Origin: a bacterium | Lineage (GTDB): Bacteria; Verrucomicrobiota; Kiritimatiellia; CAIKKV01; CAITUY01 | NCBI GenBank assembly: GCA_037128595.1 | Contig: JBAXWB010000020.1 | Coordinates: 28,462-92,461 of the forward strand | Reading direction: 5' to 3' | Length of the DNA stretch: 64,000 nt | In this document: positions 33,140 through 41,684 of the stretch, piece after piece | Layout of the letters: each line of letters starts with the position of its first letter | Numbering within the stretch: the first letter of the stretch is position 1 | The notes under the pieces: model-generated | Seen by the model: the letters and a program-made list of their open reading frames with translations, nothing else | What the model was told of the DNA's origin: nothing | The model's database searches: none | Translations under genes and position numbers: made by a program

Positions 33140-35082
33140 TTGATTTCCAAAATGTTTCGGTAGGCTTTGGGGCACAACAGGTGCTCGATGATGTGTCATT
33201 CCGCATCAATCGCGGTGAGCGGGTGGGTATTGTCGGTCCCAACGGAGCCGGTAAAAGCACGATATTCTCGCTTCTGACCGGGGAATCCACGCCGGACCGG
33301 GGCGATGTCTCGATTCCCCGCAATATCCGGGTGAGTCACCTGCGCCAACAGCTCAAGCCGGCGGCTGCTGATATCAATCTGCTGGAATATTCTGAAAATG
33401 CACTCCCGTCCCTCATGGATAACCAGCGACAGATCGAGGCTTTGGAGGTGCAACTCGATCAGGTGGCCGGGGTCGAACGCGACCGGGTAGTTCGCCAGCT
33501 GGGGGTGTTGCAGACGGATTTTGAGCATCAGGGCGGGTATGCCTTGAGCAGTCGGGCCAAGGCGGCGCTGGGAGGGCTCGGATTTGCGGTGAGTGACTTT
33601 CATCGGCCGTTTGCCGCCTTCAGTGGAGGCTGGCAGATGCGCGCGGAATTGGCGCGTGCCTTGGTGGCGGATCCCGACCTTCTGCTTCTGGATGAACCGA
33701 GTAACTTCCTCGATATCCCCGCCGTGGAATGGCTGCAGCGTTACCTGCGAGACTATAAGGGAACGCTGGTACTGGTCTCCCATGACCGTTATCTCCTGAA
33801 CACCCTGACGTCGGTGACTATGGAGGTGGCGGGGGGACAGGTGACGCGCTATGCCGGGAACTTCAACAAATATGAGGAGGATTGCCGGCTCCGCCATGAA
33901 CAACTGGAGGCGGCTCGCGGGAACCAGGACCGCCGGCGTGAGCAGATCGAACAGTTTGTCGAGCGGTTCCGTGCCAAAAACACGAAGTCCTCCCAGGTCC
34001 AGAGCCGGCTTAAAATGCTTGAGAAAATGGATGAAATTGAAATCCCCCGCGTGGTCATGCGCGCCCCGAGGATTCGTGTCCCCAAACCCCCGCATTGTGG
34101 CGTGGAACTGGTCCGGCTGGATCAGGCCGGGGTCACCTATGATGGCCAGAACTGGGTGTTGAGGGGCTTGGATATCCGGATTGAGCGCGGAGCCAAGATC
34201 GGACTCGTGGGCTTGAACGGGATGGGCAAGACGACCCTTCTCAAGACGATTGCCGGGAAGCTACCACTGAACGAGGGCCGGCGGGTAATGGGGCATAATG
34301 TGGTGATCGGGTATCAGGCTCAGGATTTCGCTGAAATGATGGATCCGGTACGGACCGTGCTTGAAACGGTCAAGTCAGCCGCGCCGTTTCTTTCCGAGCG
34401 TGAGGTCCGCAGCATGCTAGGTGGATTTTTCTTTTCCGGAGACGCGGTGGAAAAGAAAATTGCCGTCCTGAGCGGGGGCGAGAAAATGAGGGTCGCCTTT
34501 GCGCGTCTGTTGGTGAACCCGCCCAACTTCCTGATGCTGGATGAACCCACCACTCACCTGGATATTCCTTCGCGTGAAGCTCTTGAAAATGCCCTGCATG
34601 ACTATGAGGGCACGGTGTGTCTGGTCAGCCATGACATTGAGTTCACCCGCCATGTGGCCACGAGTATCATTGCCATGGCCCCCCCGGGAGTGCGCCACTA
34701 TCCCGGCGGCTACGATTACTATCACGAGAAATCGGAAGCGGAGGCGAAATCACAGAATTCAGAAGCCAGAATTCAAAATGCAGACGAGGATAAAGGCGAG
34801 GGAGGGGACCGGAAAGCCTTGAGGCGGGAGCGGGCCCAGAAACGGCAGGAGTTGAATAAAATCCGGGGGCCTGTCGAAACCCGTGTAAAATCCGCCGAGC
34901 GCAAGATGACGGCCCTGGAGCAGGAGCAGGACAAGCTGTCCGGTGAGATGATGAAGCCGATGGAGGGGACGGATTACGCGTCGCTCAACCGCCGCCTCAG
35001 TGAGATTCAGGCGGAACTGGCTGAGACGGTGGAACGTTGGGAAAAAGCCTCGCTGGAATTGGAAGCGCTGCCCAGCGAATAA
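33136..35082 (+). CDS. ABC-F family ATPase (Uup/YheS-like translation factor)
   Basis: A 648-aa protein with two ATPase cassettes and no membrane domain. Cassette 1: VGPNGAGKSTIFSLL, FSGGWQMRAELARALV, LLLLDEPSNFLD. Cassette 2: VGLNGMGKTTLLKTI, LSGGEKMRVAFARLL, FLMLDEPTTHLD. The linker between them (about 240-310) is charged and helical, as the ABC-F interdomain linker is, and the last 90 residues form a coiled coil (KMTALEQEQDKLSGEMMKP). ABC-F proteins act on ribosomes or nucleic acids. A low-complexity insertion (EAEAKSQNSEARIQNADEDK) lies before the coiled coil. Confidence 0.92.
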   Translation: MIDFQNVSVGFGAQQVLDDVSFRINRGERVGIVGPNGAGKSTIFSLLTGESTPDRGDVSIPRNIRVSHLRQQLKPAAADINLLEYSENALPSLMDNQRQIEALEVQLDQVAGVERDRVVRQLGVLQTDFEHQGGYALSSRAKAALGGLGFAVSDFHRPFAAFSGGWQMRAELARALVADPDLLLLDEPSNFLDIPAVEWLQRYLRDYKGTLVLVSHDRYLLNTLTSVTMEVAGGQVTRYAGNFNKYEEDCRLRHEQLEAARGNQDRRREQIEQFVERFRAKNTKSSQVQSRLKMLEKMDEIEIPRVVMRAPRIRVPKPPHCGVELVRLDQAGVTYDGQNWVLRGLDIRIERGAKIGLVGLNGMGKTTLLKTIAGKLPLNEGRRVMGHNVVIGYQAQDFAEMMDPVRTVLETVKSAAPFLSEREVRSMLGGFFFSGDAVEKKIAVLSGGEKMRVAFARLLVNPPNFLMLDEPTTHLDIPSREALENALHDYEGTVCLVSHDIEFTRHVATSIIAMAPPGVRHYPGGYDYYHEKSEAEAKSQNSEARIQNADEDKGEGGDRKALRRERAQKRQELNKIRGPVETRVKSAERKMTALEQEQDKLSGEMMKPMEGTDYASLNRRLSEIQAELAETVERWEKASLELEALPSE

Positions 35083-35126
35083 AGTAGGCAGAGGGCAGTA
35101 TGCAGTGAGCAGCAGGTAAAAAGAGA

Positions 35127-35167
35127 GAGGAGTCAGTATCCAGAATCCTTTCTGAATCTGACTCCTC
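35127..35167. terminator. Hairpin between convergent genes, probable bidirectional terminator
   Basis: GAGGAGTCAG (35127-35136) pairs with CTGACTCCTC (35158-35167), with an inner CAGAA/TTCTG stem. It lies between the ABC-F stop and the rhodanese stop, which face each other. A T-run is lacking, so termination may be weak or rho-assisted. Confidence 0.5.
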
Positions 35168-35223
35168 TACGGCTGCTTACTGCCGACTGCTAACTGTTTA
35201 CTGGTAACCTCCTCTCATCCCCC

Positions 35224-35691
35224 TTACTTTTTGTCTACAGCTTTTCCTGCCTCCAACCAACCTGCAATTCCCTGCGGGTACTCAATCACGTTGCTGTAAC
35301 CGAGTTTTTTCAACCGGTCTGCCAACGCTTTGCTCGCGGGGCATTTAACCCCTGCACAATAGGTCACAACCAGGGCGGATTTATCCGGAATCGCCGTAGT
35401 GATGACGGCTTCGTCTGCGTCAGCACTCAACTGCTGTGCCCCGGGAATGCGCTGCCCATCGTCATATTTCCCGCTTCGAGCATCAAATAGTTTGAGCGGT
35501 ACTTTTGACTGAATCAGCGTCGCCAACCCCTCGGTGTTGACCACAGCCTCCTTTGGGGCTGCAACACAGGTTGCACCAGCCTTCGCCCCTAATGCACACA
35601 CTCCACCCGCACAATCCTCAGCAAACGCAACCGCCGAACCCACACCAACCAATGCCGCAACCGCCACACTGGCAATTTTTATAACCTTCAT
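35224..35691 (-). CDS. Secreted rhodanese-domain protein
   Basis: A 155-aa protein with signal peptide (MKVIKIASVAVAALVGVGSA then VAFAED) and one rhodanese domain: LKLFDARSGKYDDGQRIPGA, then VVTYCAGVKCPASKALADRL with the active-site Cys in CAGVKC, and YSNVIEYPQGIAGWLEAG at the end. Periplasmic single-domain rhodaneses carry sulfur or act in redox tasks. The Cys pair before the domain (EDCAGGVCALGAKAGATC) may bind metal or form a disulfide. The ATG at 35691 is chosen because the signal peptide begins there; a longer start would add a Lys-rich stretch. Confidence 0.85.
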   Translation of the reverse strand: MKVIKIASVAVAALVGVGSAVAFAEDCAGGVCALGAKAGATCVAAPKEAVVNTEGLATLIQSKVPLKLFDARSGKYDDGQRIPGAQQLSADADEAVITTAIPDKSALVVTYCAGVKCPASKALADRLKKLGYSNVIEYPQGIAGWLEAGKAVDKK

Positions 35692-36135
35692 AGTTTTTTC
35701 TCTTTCTTTCGTTTTTTTCATCAATGTTCTAACCCAAATGCAGGTCAGAAATAACTGTTTTTTAATAAAGCATAGAAGGTGCCATGCTTTAAATTATTGC
35801 AATAAAAAGTATAACTTATTGAGGGTGTGGCAGATGTGAATGAGAGGGACTTGCAGGGCTGCTGTCTTTTGTGGATTAAATCTGTATCATTTGGATTCAT
35901 TGAGACATTGTGAGACAGGAAGTGAGTTGAATCTAGAAAGAGCAGTTCATCCGCGCTTTGCGCGGGTGAACCTTTTCTTGATCATGTATAGCATACTGTT
36001 GACAGAATGAGGATGAAGTGAACCCCAACCCTGAAGGGGTTGAAGTCTAAAGCCAGGGGTGAAACCCTCGGAGTCGGGGAGGTTGAAATCAACCGGAATG
36101 GAGGGCGCTGCTCCGTCAGCGCCTTGATCGTCCTA
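35692..36135. other. Intergenic region of 444 bp with several hairpins, no gene
   Basis: Contains a hairpin CCGCGC-TTT-GCGCGG with extended arms (35946-35970), AACCCC/GGGGTT (36021-36041) and a 27-nt element TGGAGGG..CTCCGTC..CC (36097-36123) of the dispersed family described separately. These lie between the CstA stop and the rhodanese start, and I see no coding sequence. Confidence 0.6.
36097..36123 (+). repeat. GGAGGG-type palindromic repeat
   Basis: Reads GGAGGG, stem CGCT, loop with CTCCGTC, stem AGCG, CC. The same frame with another stem sequence occurs at 47746-47772 and, reversed, at 39664-39688 and 40113-40137. Confidence 0.65.
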
Positions 36136-38178
36136 TCACCCTTCCAAAACCAGCAGATCAGGGTGGGGGTTGGCGGGATCCTCGCAGAGGTGGCGCGGGG
36201 CTTTTCCGCTAAAGAGGCGGATCCAGAGATGGAGGCTTGCCCCGACGATCAGGAGCACCATGACCAAAAAGGTCACGGTAACGGCAATATCGACCTGATT
36301 GTTGAAAATCTGGGCGGACAACTTGGCGATCTCGGAGGGGGCGGCTACCGCCAATTGCTGGCGCAGGGTGGCAATCGCGGGCAAAAAGCCACCGGCAGAG
36401 GCGGTATAGATTTTCTGCCAGCCGGCCGTCATGGTGACCACCAGCAGGAATATCAGGGGCACCAGCGTGACCCAGATGTACCGGTCGCGGTTCATTTTGA
36501 TCAGAATCGTGGTGCCGAGGGCCAGTGAGATGACCGCCAGCAGCTGGTTCGCAATGCCGAAAATGGGCCAGAGGCTGTTGATCCCGCCATAGGGATCAAT
36601 GACGCCCTGATAGAGGAACCAGCCCCAGGCACTCACAAATAACACACTGGCAAGCAGATTGGCCGGGATTGAGGCCGTATTCCCCAGTGGTTTCCAAACG
36701 TGACCCAGAACGTCCTGCAACAGGAAGCGGCCCACCCGGGTGCCCGCATCAATGGTGGTTAAGATGAACAACGCCTCAAACATGATGGCGAAATGATACC
36801 AGAGGGCCATCATGGCCTTGCTGCCGATGGCGTCGGTAAACATTTTGGCCATGCCAACGGCAAAGGTGGGGGCGCCACCGGTCCGCCCGATCAGGGTCTT
36901 CTCGCCCACATCGGTTGCCAGCTGAGCCATGTCCGCTTCAGTAACATGAAAGCCGGCGGCGGTAATTTTGGCCACCACGGCGGCGGGTTCACCCTTCATG
37001 TTGATGGCAAAATACTGGCCGGGCTCCATGGCACAGGCGGCCACCAAAGCCATGACGCCCACCGCCATCTCCGTGATCATGGCGCCATAGGCCACCGAAC
37101 GGACGGTGGATTCGTGAGTGACCAGTTTGGGGGTGGTCCCGGTGGAGATGAGGGCGTGAAAGCCGGAGATCGCGCCACAGGCAATGGTGATGAACACGAA
37201 GGGAAAGAGTTTGCCCGGAACGACCAGGCCGTTTCCGTAAATAAACCCGGTTAACTTGGGCATGTGGAGTTGCGGGGCTACCCAGATAATGGCCAGCATC
37301 AGGATGATCACGGTCCCGATCTTCATGAATGAACTGAGATAGTCGCGCGGGGCCAGCAACAGCCAGACCGGCAGGATGGAGGCCAGGAGCCCGTAGCCGA
37401 TAATCGACCAGGCCAGCCAGGGTGCGGAGCGGGTGAACCAGGCGGCCCAGACGGGCGAGCTGTGGACATATTGTCCGGCCCAGACGGCGAGCATCAGAAG
37501 TAACGCACCCATGATGGAGCCTTCCAGGACTTTGCCGGGGCGTATCATGCGGAGGTAAATGCCCATGAACAGGGCGATGGGAATCGTGGTCGCCACCGTA
37601 AAGAGGCCCCAGGGGCTTTCGGCGAGCGCCTTGACGACGACCAGCGCAAGGACGGAAATAAGAATCACCATGATGCAGAGGATGCCGACCAGCGCGATGG
37701 TACCGGCGAAGGTACCGACCTCCTCCTTGACCATCTGTCCCAGCGATTTTCCGCCCCGGCGCATGGAGCAGAACAACGCCACCGCATCATGCACGCCGCC
37801 GGCCAGGGTGCCGCCAATGAGGATCCACAGGGTTCCTGGCAGGTAGCCGAACTGGGAGGCGAGCACGGGGCCCACGAGGGGGCCGGGGCCGGCAATGGCG
37901 GCAAAGTGGTGCCCGAAGACGATCCAGCGGTTGGTGGGGACAAAATCCTTGCCGTCCTCTTTAGTGTAGGCCGGGGTGGCCCGACGGTCATCCAGGGTCA
38001 GCACTTTGGCCGCCAGCCACTTGCTGTAGAACCGGTAGCTGATCATGAAGAAGCAGAGAGTCGCCGTTACAAACCAGAGGGCACTGATCGATTCGCCCCG
38101 GTGAAAGGCAATGACGGCCAGCGACGTCGCGCCCAGCAGGGAAAAGAAAAGCCAGAAGAGAATGGATTTAAGTTTCAT
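36136..38178 (-). CDS. cstA: Carbon starvation protein CstA-family transporter
   Basis: A 680-aa polytopic protein with about 16 membrane spans. TNRWIVFGHHFAAIAGPGPL and GPVLASQFGYLPGTLWIL are the CstA hallmark near residue 110, and DAVALFCSMRRGGKSLGQM follows. CstA-type carriers import peptides or pyruvate during starvation. Near the C-terminus, VSAWGWFLYQGVIDPYGGIN and WPIFGIANQLLAVISLALGT are also typical. The ATG at 38178 is preferred over a longer reading that would begin in the divergent promoter region shared with the aminotransferase gene. Confidence 0.92.
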   Translation of the reverse strand: MKLKSILFWLFFSLLGATSLAVIAFHRGESISALWFVTATLCFFMISYRFYSKWLAAKVLTLDDRRATPAYTKEDGKDFVPTNRWIVFGHHFAAIAGPGPLVGPVLASQFGYLPGTLWILIGGTLAGGVHDAVALFCSMRRGGKSLGQMVKEEVGTFAGTIALVGILCIMVILISVLALVVVKALAESPWGLFTVATTIPIALFMGIYLRMIRPGKVLEGSIMGALLLMLAVWAGQYVHSSPVWAAWFTRSAPWLAWSIIGYGLLASILPVWLLLAPRDYLSSFMKIGTVIILMLAIIWVAPQLHMPKLTGFIYGNGLVVPGKLFPFVFITIACGAISGFHALISTGTTPKLVTHESTVRSVAYGAMITEMAVGVMALVAACAMEPGQYFAINMKGEPAAVVAKITAAGFHVTEADMAQLATDVGEKTLIGRTGGAPTFAVGMAKMFTDAIGSKAMMALWYHFAIMFEALFILTTIDAGTRVGRFLLQDVLGHVWKPLGNTASIPANLLASVLFVSAWGWFLYQGVIDPYGGINSLWPIFGIANQLLAVISLALGTTILIKMNRDRYIWVTLVPLIFLLVVTMTAGWQKIYTASAGGFLPAIATLRQQLAVAAPSEIAKLSAQIFNNQVDIAVTVTFLVMVLLIVGASLHLWIRLFSGKAPRHLCEDPANPHPDLLVLEG

Positions 38179-38327
38179 GATGCCGTGTAAAGTGCCGTCA
38201 GCGCATTGAAATGTCAAGGAACGGGTCCGGCTGATTCCCGTCTGTCTTTCCCTCATGGAGGGTTTTGCTCTGTCAAAACCGGCGGTTATCGATTAATACT
38301 GAAGGGTTATCAGGAAAAGGAACCGCC

Positions 38328-39617
38328 ATGGATACCAAACAGCTGTATGATGAATACATGATCACCTCGATGGTGGCCGGGATTGAGCCCATTATTGTGG
38401 AGCGCGCCGCCGGGTGCGGGATCACGGGGCAGGATGGCAAATCCTACCTGGACTGTTTCAGCGGGATTGCCGTGACCAACGCCGGACACGGGCATCCGAA
38501 AGTGGTGGCGGCGGCAAAGGCACAGATGGACAAGCTGGTGCACTGCTGCACCTATGTCTATTACAATCCGCGTGCCGGGGAATTGGCCAGGCGCCTGGCG
38601 CAAATCACCCCGGGCCCCTTGCAGAAAAGCTTTCTGGGCAATAGTGGAGCCGAAGCCGTCGAAGGCGCCTTGCGGTTGGCCAAGCAGTTTACCAAACGCA
38701 AGGAAGTCGTCTCCCTGACCATGGGATTTCACGGCCGAACGGTCGGGACGTTGTCGGTGAGCGGGAATCGCCGGGTCAAAAAAGGGACCGGGCCCTATCT
38801 GTCGGGTGTGGCCTTCGCCCCGGCCCCGTATTGTTACCGCTGTCCGTTCAACTCCTCGTATCCCGGTTGCGGCCTGGCTTGCGCGGAGTCGATGGACCAG
38901 GTGCTGCGCTATCAGACAGCTGGTGACGTCGCTGCGTTTCTGGCGGAGTCGGTGATGGGCGAGGGGGGGATCATTGTGCCACCTCCCGGCTATCTTGCCA
39001 TTGCCGCGAAAATAGCCCGTGATGACGGGGCGCTCTATATTGCCGATGAGGTCCAATGCGGCTTCGGACGCACGGGCCGGATGTTTGCCTGTGAACACGA
39101 GGGCCTGGAACCGGATATCCTGTGCATGGCCAAGGGGATTGCCGATGGCTTCCCCTTGAGTGCATTCACGACCAGGCCGGATATTGCCGCCGCTTTCACC
39201 CCGGGTGACCATCTGTCCACCTTCGGCGGGAATCCTGTCAGTTGTGCGGCGGCTCTGGCCAACATCGACGTGATGATTGATGAGGATCTGCCCGGTAATG
39301 CCGCCCGGCGTGGCGAGCAGTTGATGCGGCGGTTGCGCGCATTTCAGGACCAGTGCGCCTTGGTCGGGGATGTCCGGGGCAAGGGGTTGATGATCGGCCT
39401 CGAACTGGTTTCCGATGACAGGAAAACGCCTGCCGTCAAGGAGGCCAAACAAGTCCGGGACCGCTGTCGCGAAAGCGGCCTGCTTGTGGGGATCGGAGGC
39501 GTTTATGGGAACGTGATCCGGCTCCAGCCGCCACTCGTGCTCACTGAAACCGAGGCCAGCCGGGCGGCTGATATCCTGGAACAGGTGCTGCAAAGTGTGT
39601 GCAGGCAGTCATCATAA
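38328..39617 (+). CDS. Class III (PLP-dependent) aminotransferase
   Basis: A 429-aa fold-type I aminotransferase. YLDCFSGIAVTNAGHGHPKV, FLGNSGAEAVEGALRLAKQF, TMGFHGRTVGTLSVSGN, LYIADEVQCGFGRTGRMFAC and LCMAKGIADGFPLSAF appear in the class III order; the Lys of MAKGI (about 268) binds PLP. The group includes GabT, ArgD and alanine-glyoxylate aminotransferase 2. An insertion APAPYCYRCPFNSSYPGCG before the large loop is as in AGXT2-like or GabT-like bacterial enzymes. Substrate unresolved. AAAAGGA stands before the ATG. Confidence 0.87.
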   Translation: MDTKQLYDEYMITSMVAGIEPIIVERAAGCGITGQDGKSYLDCFSGIAVTNAGHGHPKVVAAAKAQMDKLVHCCTYVYYNPRAGELARRLAQITPGPLQKSFLGNSGAEAVEGALRLAKQFTKRKEVVSLTMGFHGRTVGTLSVSGNRRVKKGTGPYLSGVAFAPAPYCYRCPFNSSYPGCGLACAESMDQVLRYQTAGDVAAFLAESVMGEGGIIVPPPGYLAIAAKIARDDGALYIADEVQCGFGRTGRMFACEHEGLEPDILCMAKGIADGFPLSAFTTRPDIAAAFTPGDHLSTFGGNPVSCAAALANIDVMIDEDLPGNAARRGEQLMRRLRAFQDQCALVGDVRGKGLMIGLELVSDDRKTPAVKEAKQVRDRCRESGLLVGIGGVYGNVIRLQPPLVLTETEASRAADILEQVLQSVCRQSS

Positions 39618-39630
39618 TCCTGCCGTTTAC

Positions 39631-39807
39631 CAGGGTCTTTTGTTTTGACTTTTTAGGCGCTGCGGATGCGACGGAGCGCATCCCTCCACTGAGAAAACAC
39701 ATGATATTTTCATGTTTTCAATCCTTATGGAGGGTTTCGCTTGCTACTCTGCGAAGTCAGCGAAAACTTCCTTCGCTACGAAGCACGAGCTGTCGAAACC
39801 AGTGCCA
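39631..39807. repeat. 177-bp duplicated intergenic repeat, copy 1
   Basis: Matches 40079-40256. The segment 39727-39803 is essentially identical to 40176-40252. It combines an inverted GGAGGG-type short palindrome (39664-39688) with a long forward one (39728-39800; TGGAGGGTTTCG to CGAAACC), so the two elements face each other through their TGGAGGG ends. The space up to 40394 has no gene that I can support. Confidence 0.8.
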
Positions 39808-40078
39808 GGATAGCCAAAAAAAAGACCTTGTTCGTTTACTTCAGTTGATTTCGGTCTGGCTGCCCGCCCTGGCTGGGAAGCGTACTTCCAGGCCTGACTC
39901 CGCTTGTCTTTGACTTCCAGCGGATTTCGTCATGGTGGGCATCAAATTTTTTCTTATCAACTGGTCTTGGCTTATCCCCTTTTCCGTTCATTTCCATCTC
40001 CGTTTTTTTGCTGGGGGGAAGGCTATTCGTTTTGAGCCCTGAAAATCAAGCCGGATTCACCTGCCCCGGGGAGTCTGG

Positions 40079-40256
40079 CAGGGTCTTTTGTTTTTGTCTA
40101 TTGGGGTGCAGCGGATGCGACGGAGCGCATCCCTCCATTGGGTAAACACAGCATATTTTCATGATTTTAATCAGTATGGAGGGTTTCGCTTGCTACTCTG
40201 CGAAGTCAGCGAAAACTTCCTTCGCTACGAAGCACGAGCTGTCGAAACCAGCGCCA
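40079..40256. repeat. 178-bp duplicated intergenic repeat, copy 2
   Basis: Second copy of the unit at 39631-39807: short inverted palindrome (40113-40137), spacer, long forward palindrome (40177-40249). The outer parts differ by scattered substitutions; the inner 75 bp are conserved. It lies directly before the acyltransferase gene. Confidence 0.8.
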
Positions 40257-40394
40257 ACAAGACCAAACACAAGCCCGCGGGAGTCTGCCGGTTTCTGAAA
40301 ATTTCTGGTACCGCCGTTTACCCGTGTTATGCTTCCCGAGGGATCAGGAAATTCTTTCAATCCCGGAAAATGGGTTTGGCGGGTGGAGGCTATG

Positions 40395-41684
40395 ATGACG
40401 ATATTGACGGCGCAGGCGGTTCTGGAAGGCATTCGCGAAACAACGGCGTATGGGGGTGCCCCGATGTTCTGGGACCAGGCGATGGCGGAAATGCCGGCCG
40501 GTCCGCTCCCCTTTCTCGAGCCTGCCGACGTGCCCGCCCGTCGTGCCGCAGCCGGGCTCCCGGCTGAACGGGACGTCCTGTTGACAGGGATAGCCGCGGT
40601 TATCGACGCCGACCCGGCGTTGCGGAGCCTGGCCTGGTATTTGCATTGGCGTGTGTTCGTGGCCCCCCAACACGGGGCACCCTGGGGCGCCCCTTCGCTT
40701 CTCCCTCGGCTTGGCGAACAGGCGGGGCTGTTCTACTTGCTGCTCAGTCTGGAATTTGTGCCCCGCCTCACTATCTGGCATCGCCATCTTGGTTATCCCG
40801 GGACCGTCACCCGCCAGACGCTTCAGCAAATCGCCTCCTTCGAGGGCAATCACCTGCGTGGTCGTGGCCGTCCCGGCATCTACGAGAGTCAGTTCGTTTG
40901 GTTGGCGACCTATCTGGTGGATCCCTATGTCCGGCTCGGACGATTCGAGTACCAATTGCATACTTACGGGGGTGGGGTCTCTGTCTGGAAGCGTGCCGCT
41001 GATGGCCAGGTACTGGCACTGGCTGAAGAGGGGACTCGTGTGGCGGCAGATGGCCTGAGGCTGGGGGATCAGGCCCCCGCGACAGAGGGCTGGACCGCCT
41101 GGTTGAAGGAGACGCCGTCCGCTCTTTCCGGCTTTCCGGTTGATCCGGTTGGCCGCATTCTGGATAAACCGGTCCACCTCGACCGTTCGGTCTGGATGCC
41201 TTGTTTCAGCAAGGGGGCTACCGTGCTGGATCTTCACATTCCAGCCGGTGGCAGTATGGATTGGGAGGCCATGACGGATAGTTTCCGGCAGGCGCTGGCT
41301 TTTTTCCAACAGCACCATGCAGACCGGCCCTTTGCCGCCCTGGTCGTGAACACCTGGTTCATGGATCCGCGGTTGGCGGACATTCTGCCGGCGGAGTCGA
41401 ACCCACTCCGGTTCCAACGGGCGGTGTATCTCTACCCGGTTCCTCCCCAGCCTGACAGTCTTTGGTTTGTGTTCCTGGGTAATACGCGTGAGCCCGCCGC
41501 CTTGCGCCGGGATACCTCCCTGCAGCGCCGCCTTGCCACGTTTCTGGAAAACGGAGGGACCTGGCATGGGGGCGGGATGTTTGTGCTGCCCGGTGACATG
41601 CACCACTTATGCGATGGCCATTACCGGAATCGGTTTAATGCCCTCATCGATTCCGGCAACTTGCGCCCCATTACGGTTTCGTGA
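40395..41684 (+). CDS. GNAT-like acyltransferase-domain protein (NAT_N / GNAT_C type)
   Basis: A 429-aa protein. The C-terminal half, VLDLHIPAGGSMDWEAMTDS, then SFRQALAFFQQHHADRPFAA, FMDPRLADILPAESNPLRFQ, is the pattern of the GNAT_C domain found after a helical NAT_N domain in a bacterial group annotated as acyltransferase-domain proteins. The N-terminal half is helical and Trp/Leu-rich. Reaction unknown. GGAGG stands before two ATGs (40392, 40395); the second has better spacing. Its last 14 bases overlap the convergent SGNH hydrolase gene. Confidence 0.7.
   Translation: MTILTAQAVLEGIRETTAYGGAPMFWDQAMAEMPAGPLPFLEPADVPARRAAAGLPAERDVLLTGIAAVIDADPALRSLAWYLHWRVFVAPQHGAPWGAPSLLPRLGEQAGLFYLLLSLEFVPRLTIWHRHLGYPGTVTRQTLQQIASFEGNHLRGRGRPGIYESQFVWLATYLVDPYVRLGRFEYQLHTYGGGVSVWKRAADGQVLALAEEGTRVAADGLRLGDQAPATEGWTAWLKETPSALSGFPVDPVGRILDKPVHLDRSVWMPCFSKGATVLDLHIPAGGSMDWEAMTDSFRQALAFFQQHHADRPFAALVVNTWFMDPRLADILPAESNPLRFQRAVYLYPVPPQPDSLWFVFLGNTREPAALRRDTSLQRRLATFLENGGTWHGGGMFVLPGDMHHLCDGHYRNRFNALIDSGNLRPITVS

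Noticed and set aside
38310..39593. Long open frame (427 codons) antisense to the aminotransferase gene
   Set aside because: It lacks any recognisable domain and lies wholly opposite a well-supported gene; in GC-rich DNA such shadows are common.
39599..40567. Small plus-strand frames in the repeat-rich gap
   Set aside because: They are made of the duplicated palindromic units and have no ribosome site or conserved feature.
40344..41606. Long open frame (420 codons) antisense to the acyltransferase gene
   Set aside because: Arg/Pro/Gly/His-rich composition typical of a wrong frame, and the plus-strand frame has conserved GNAT_C motifs.
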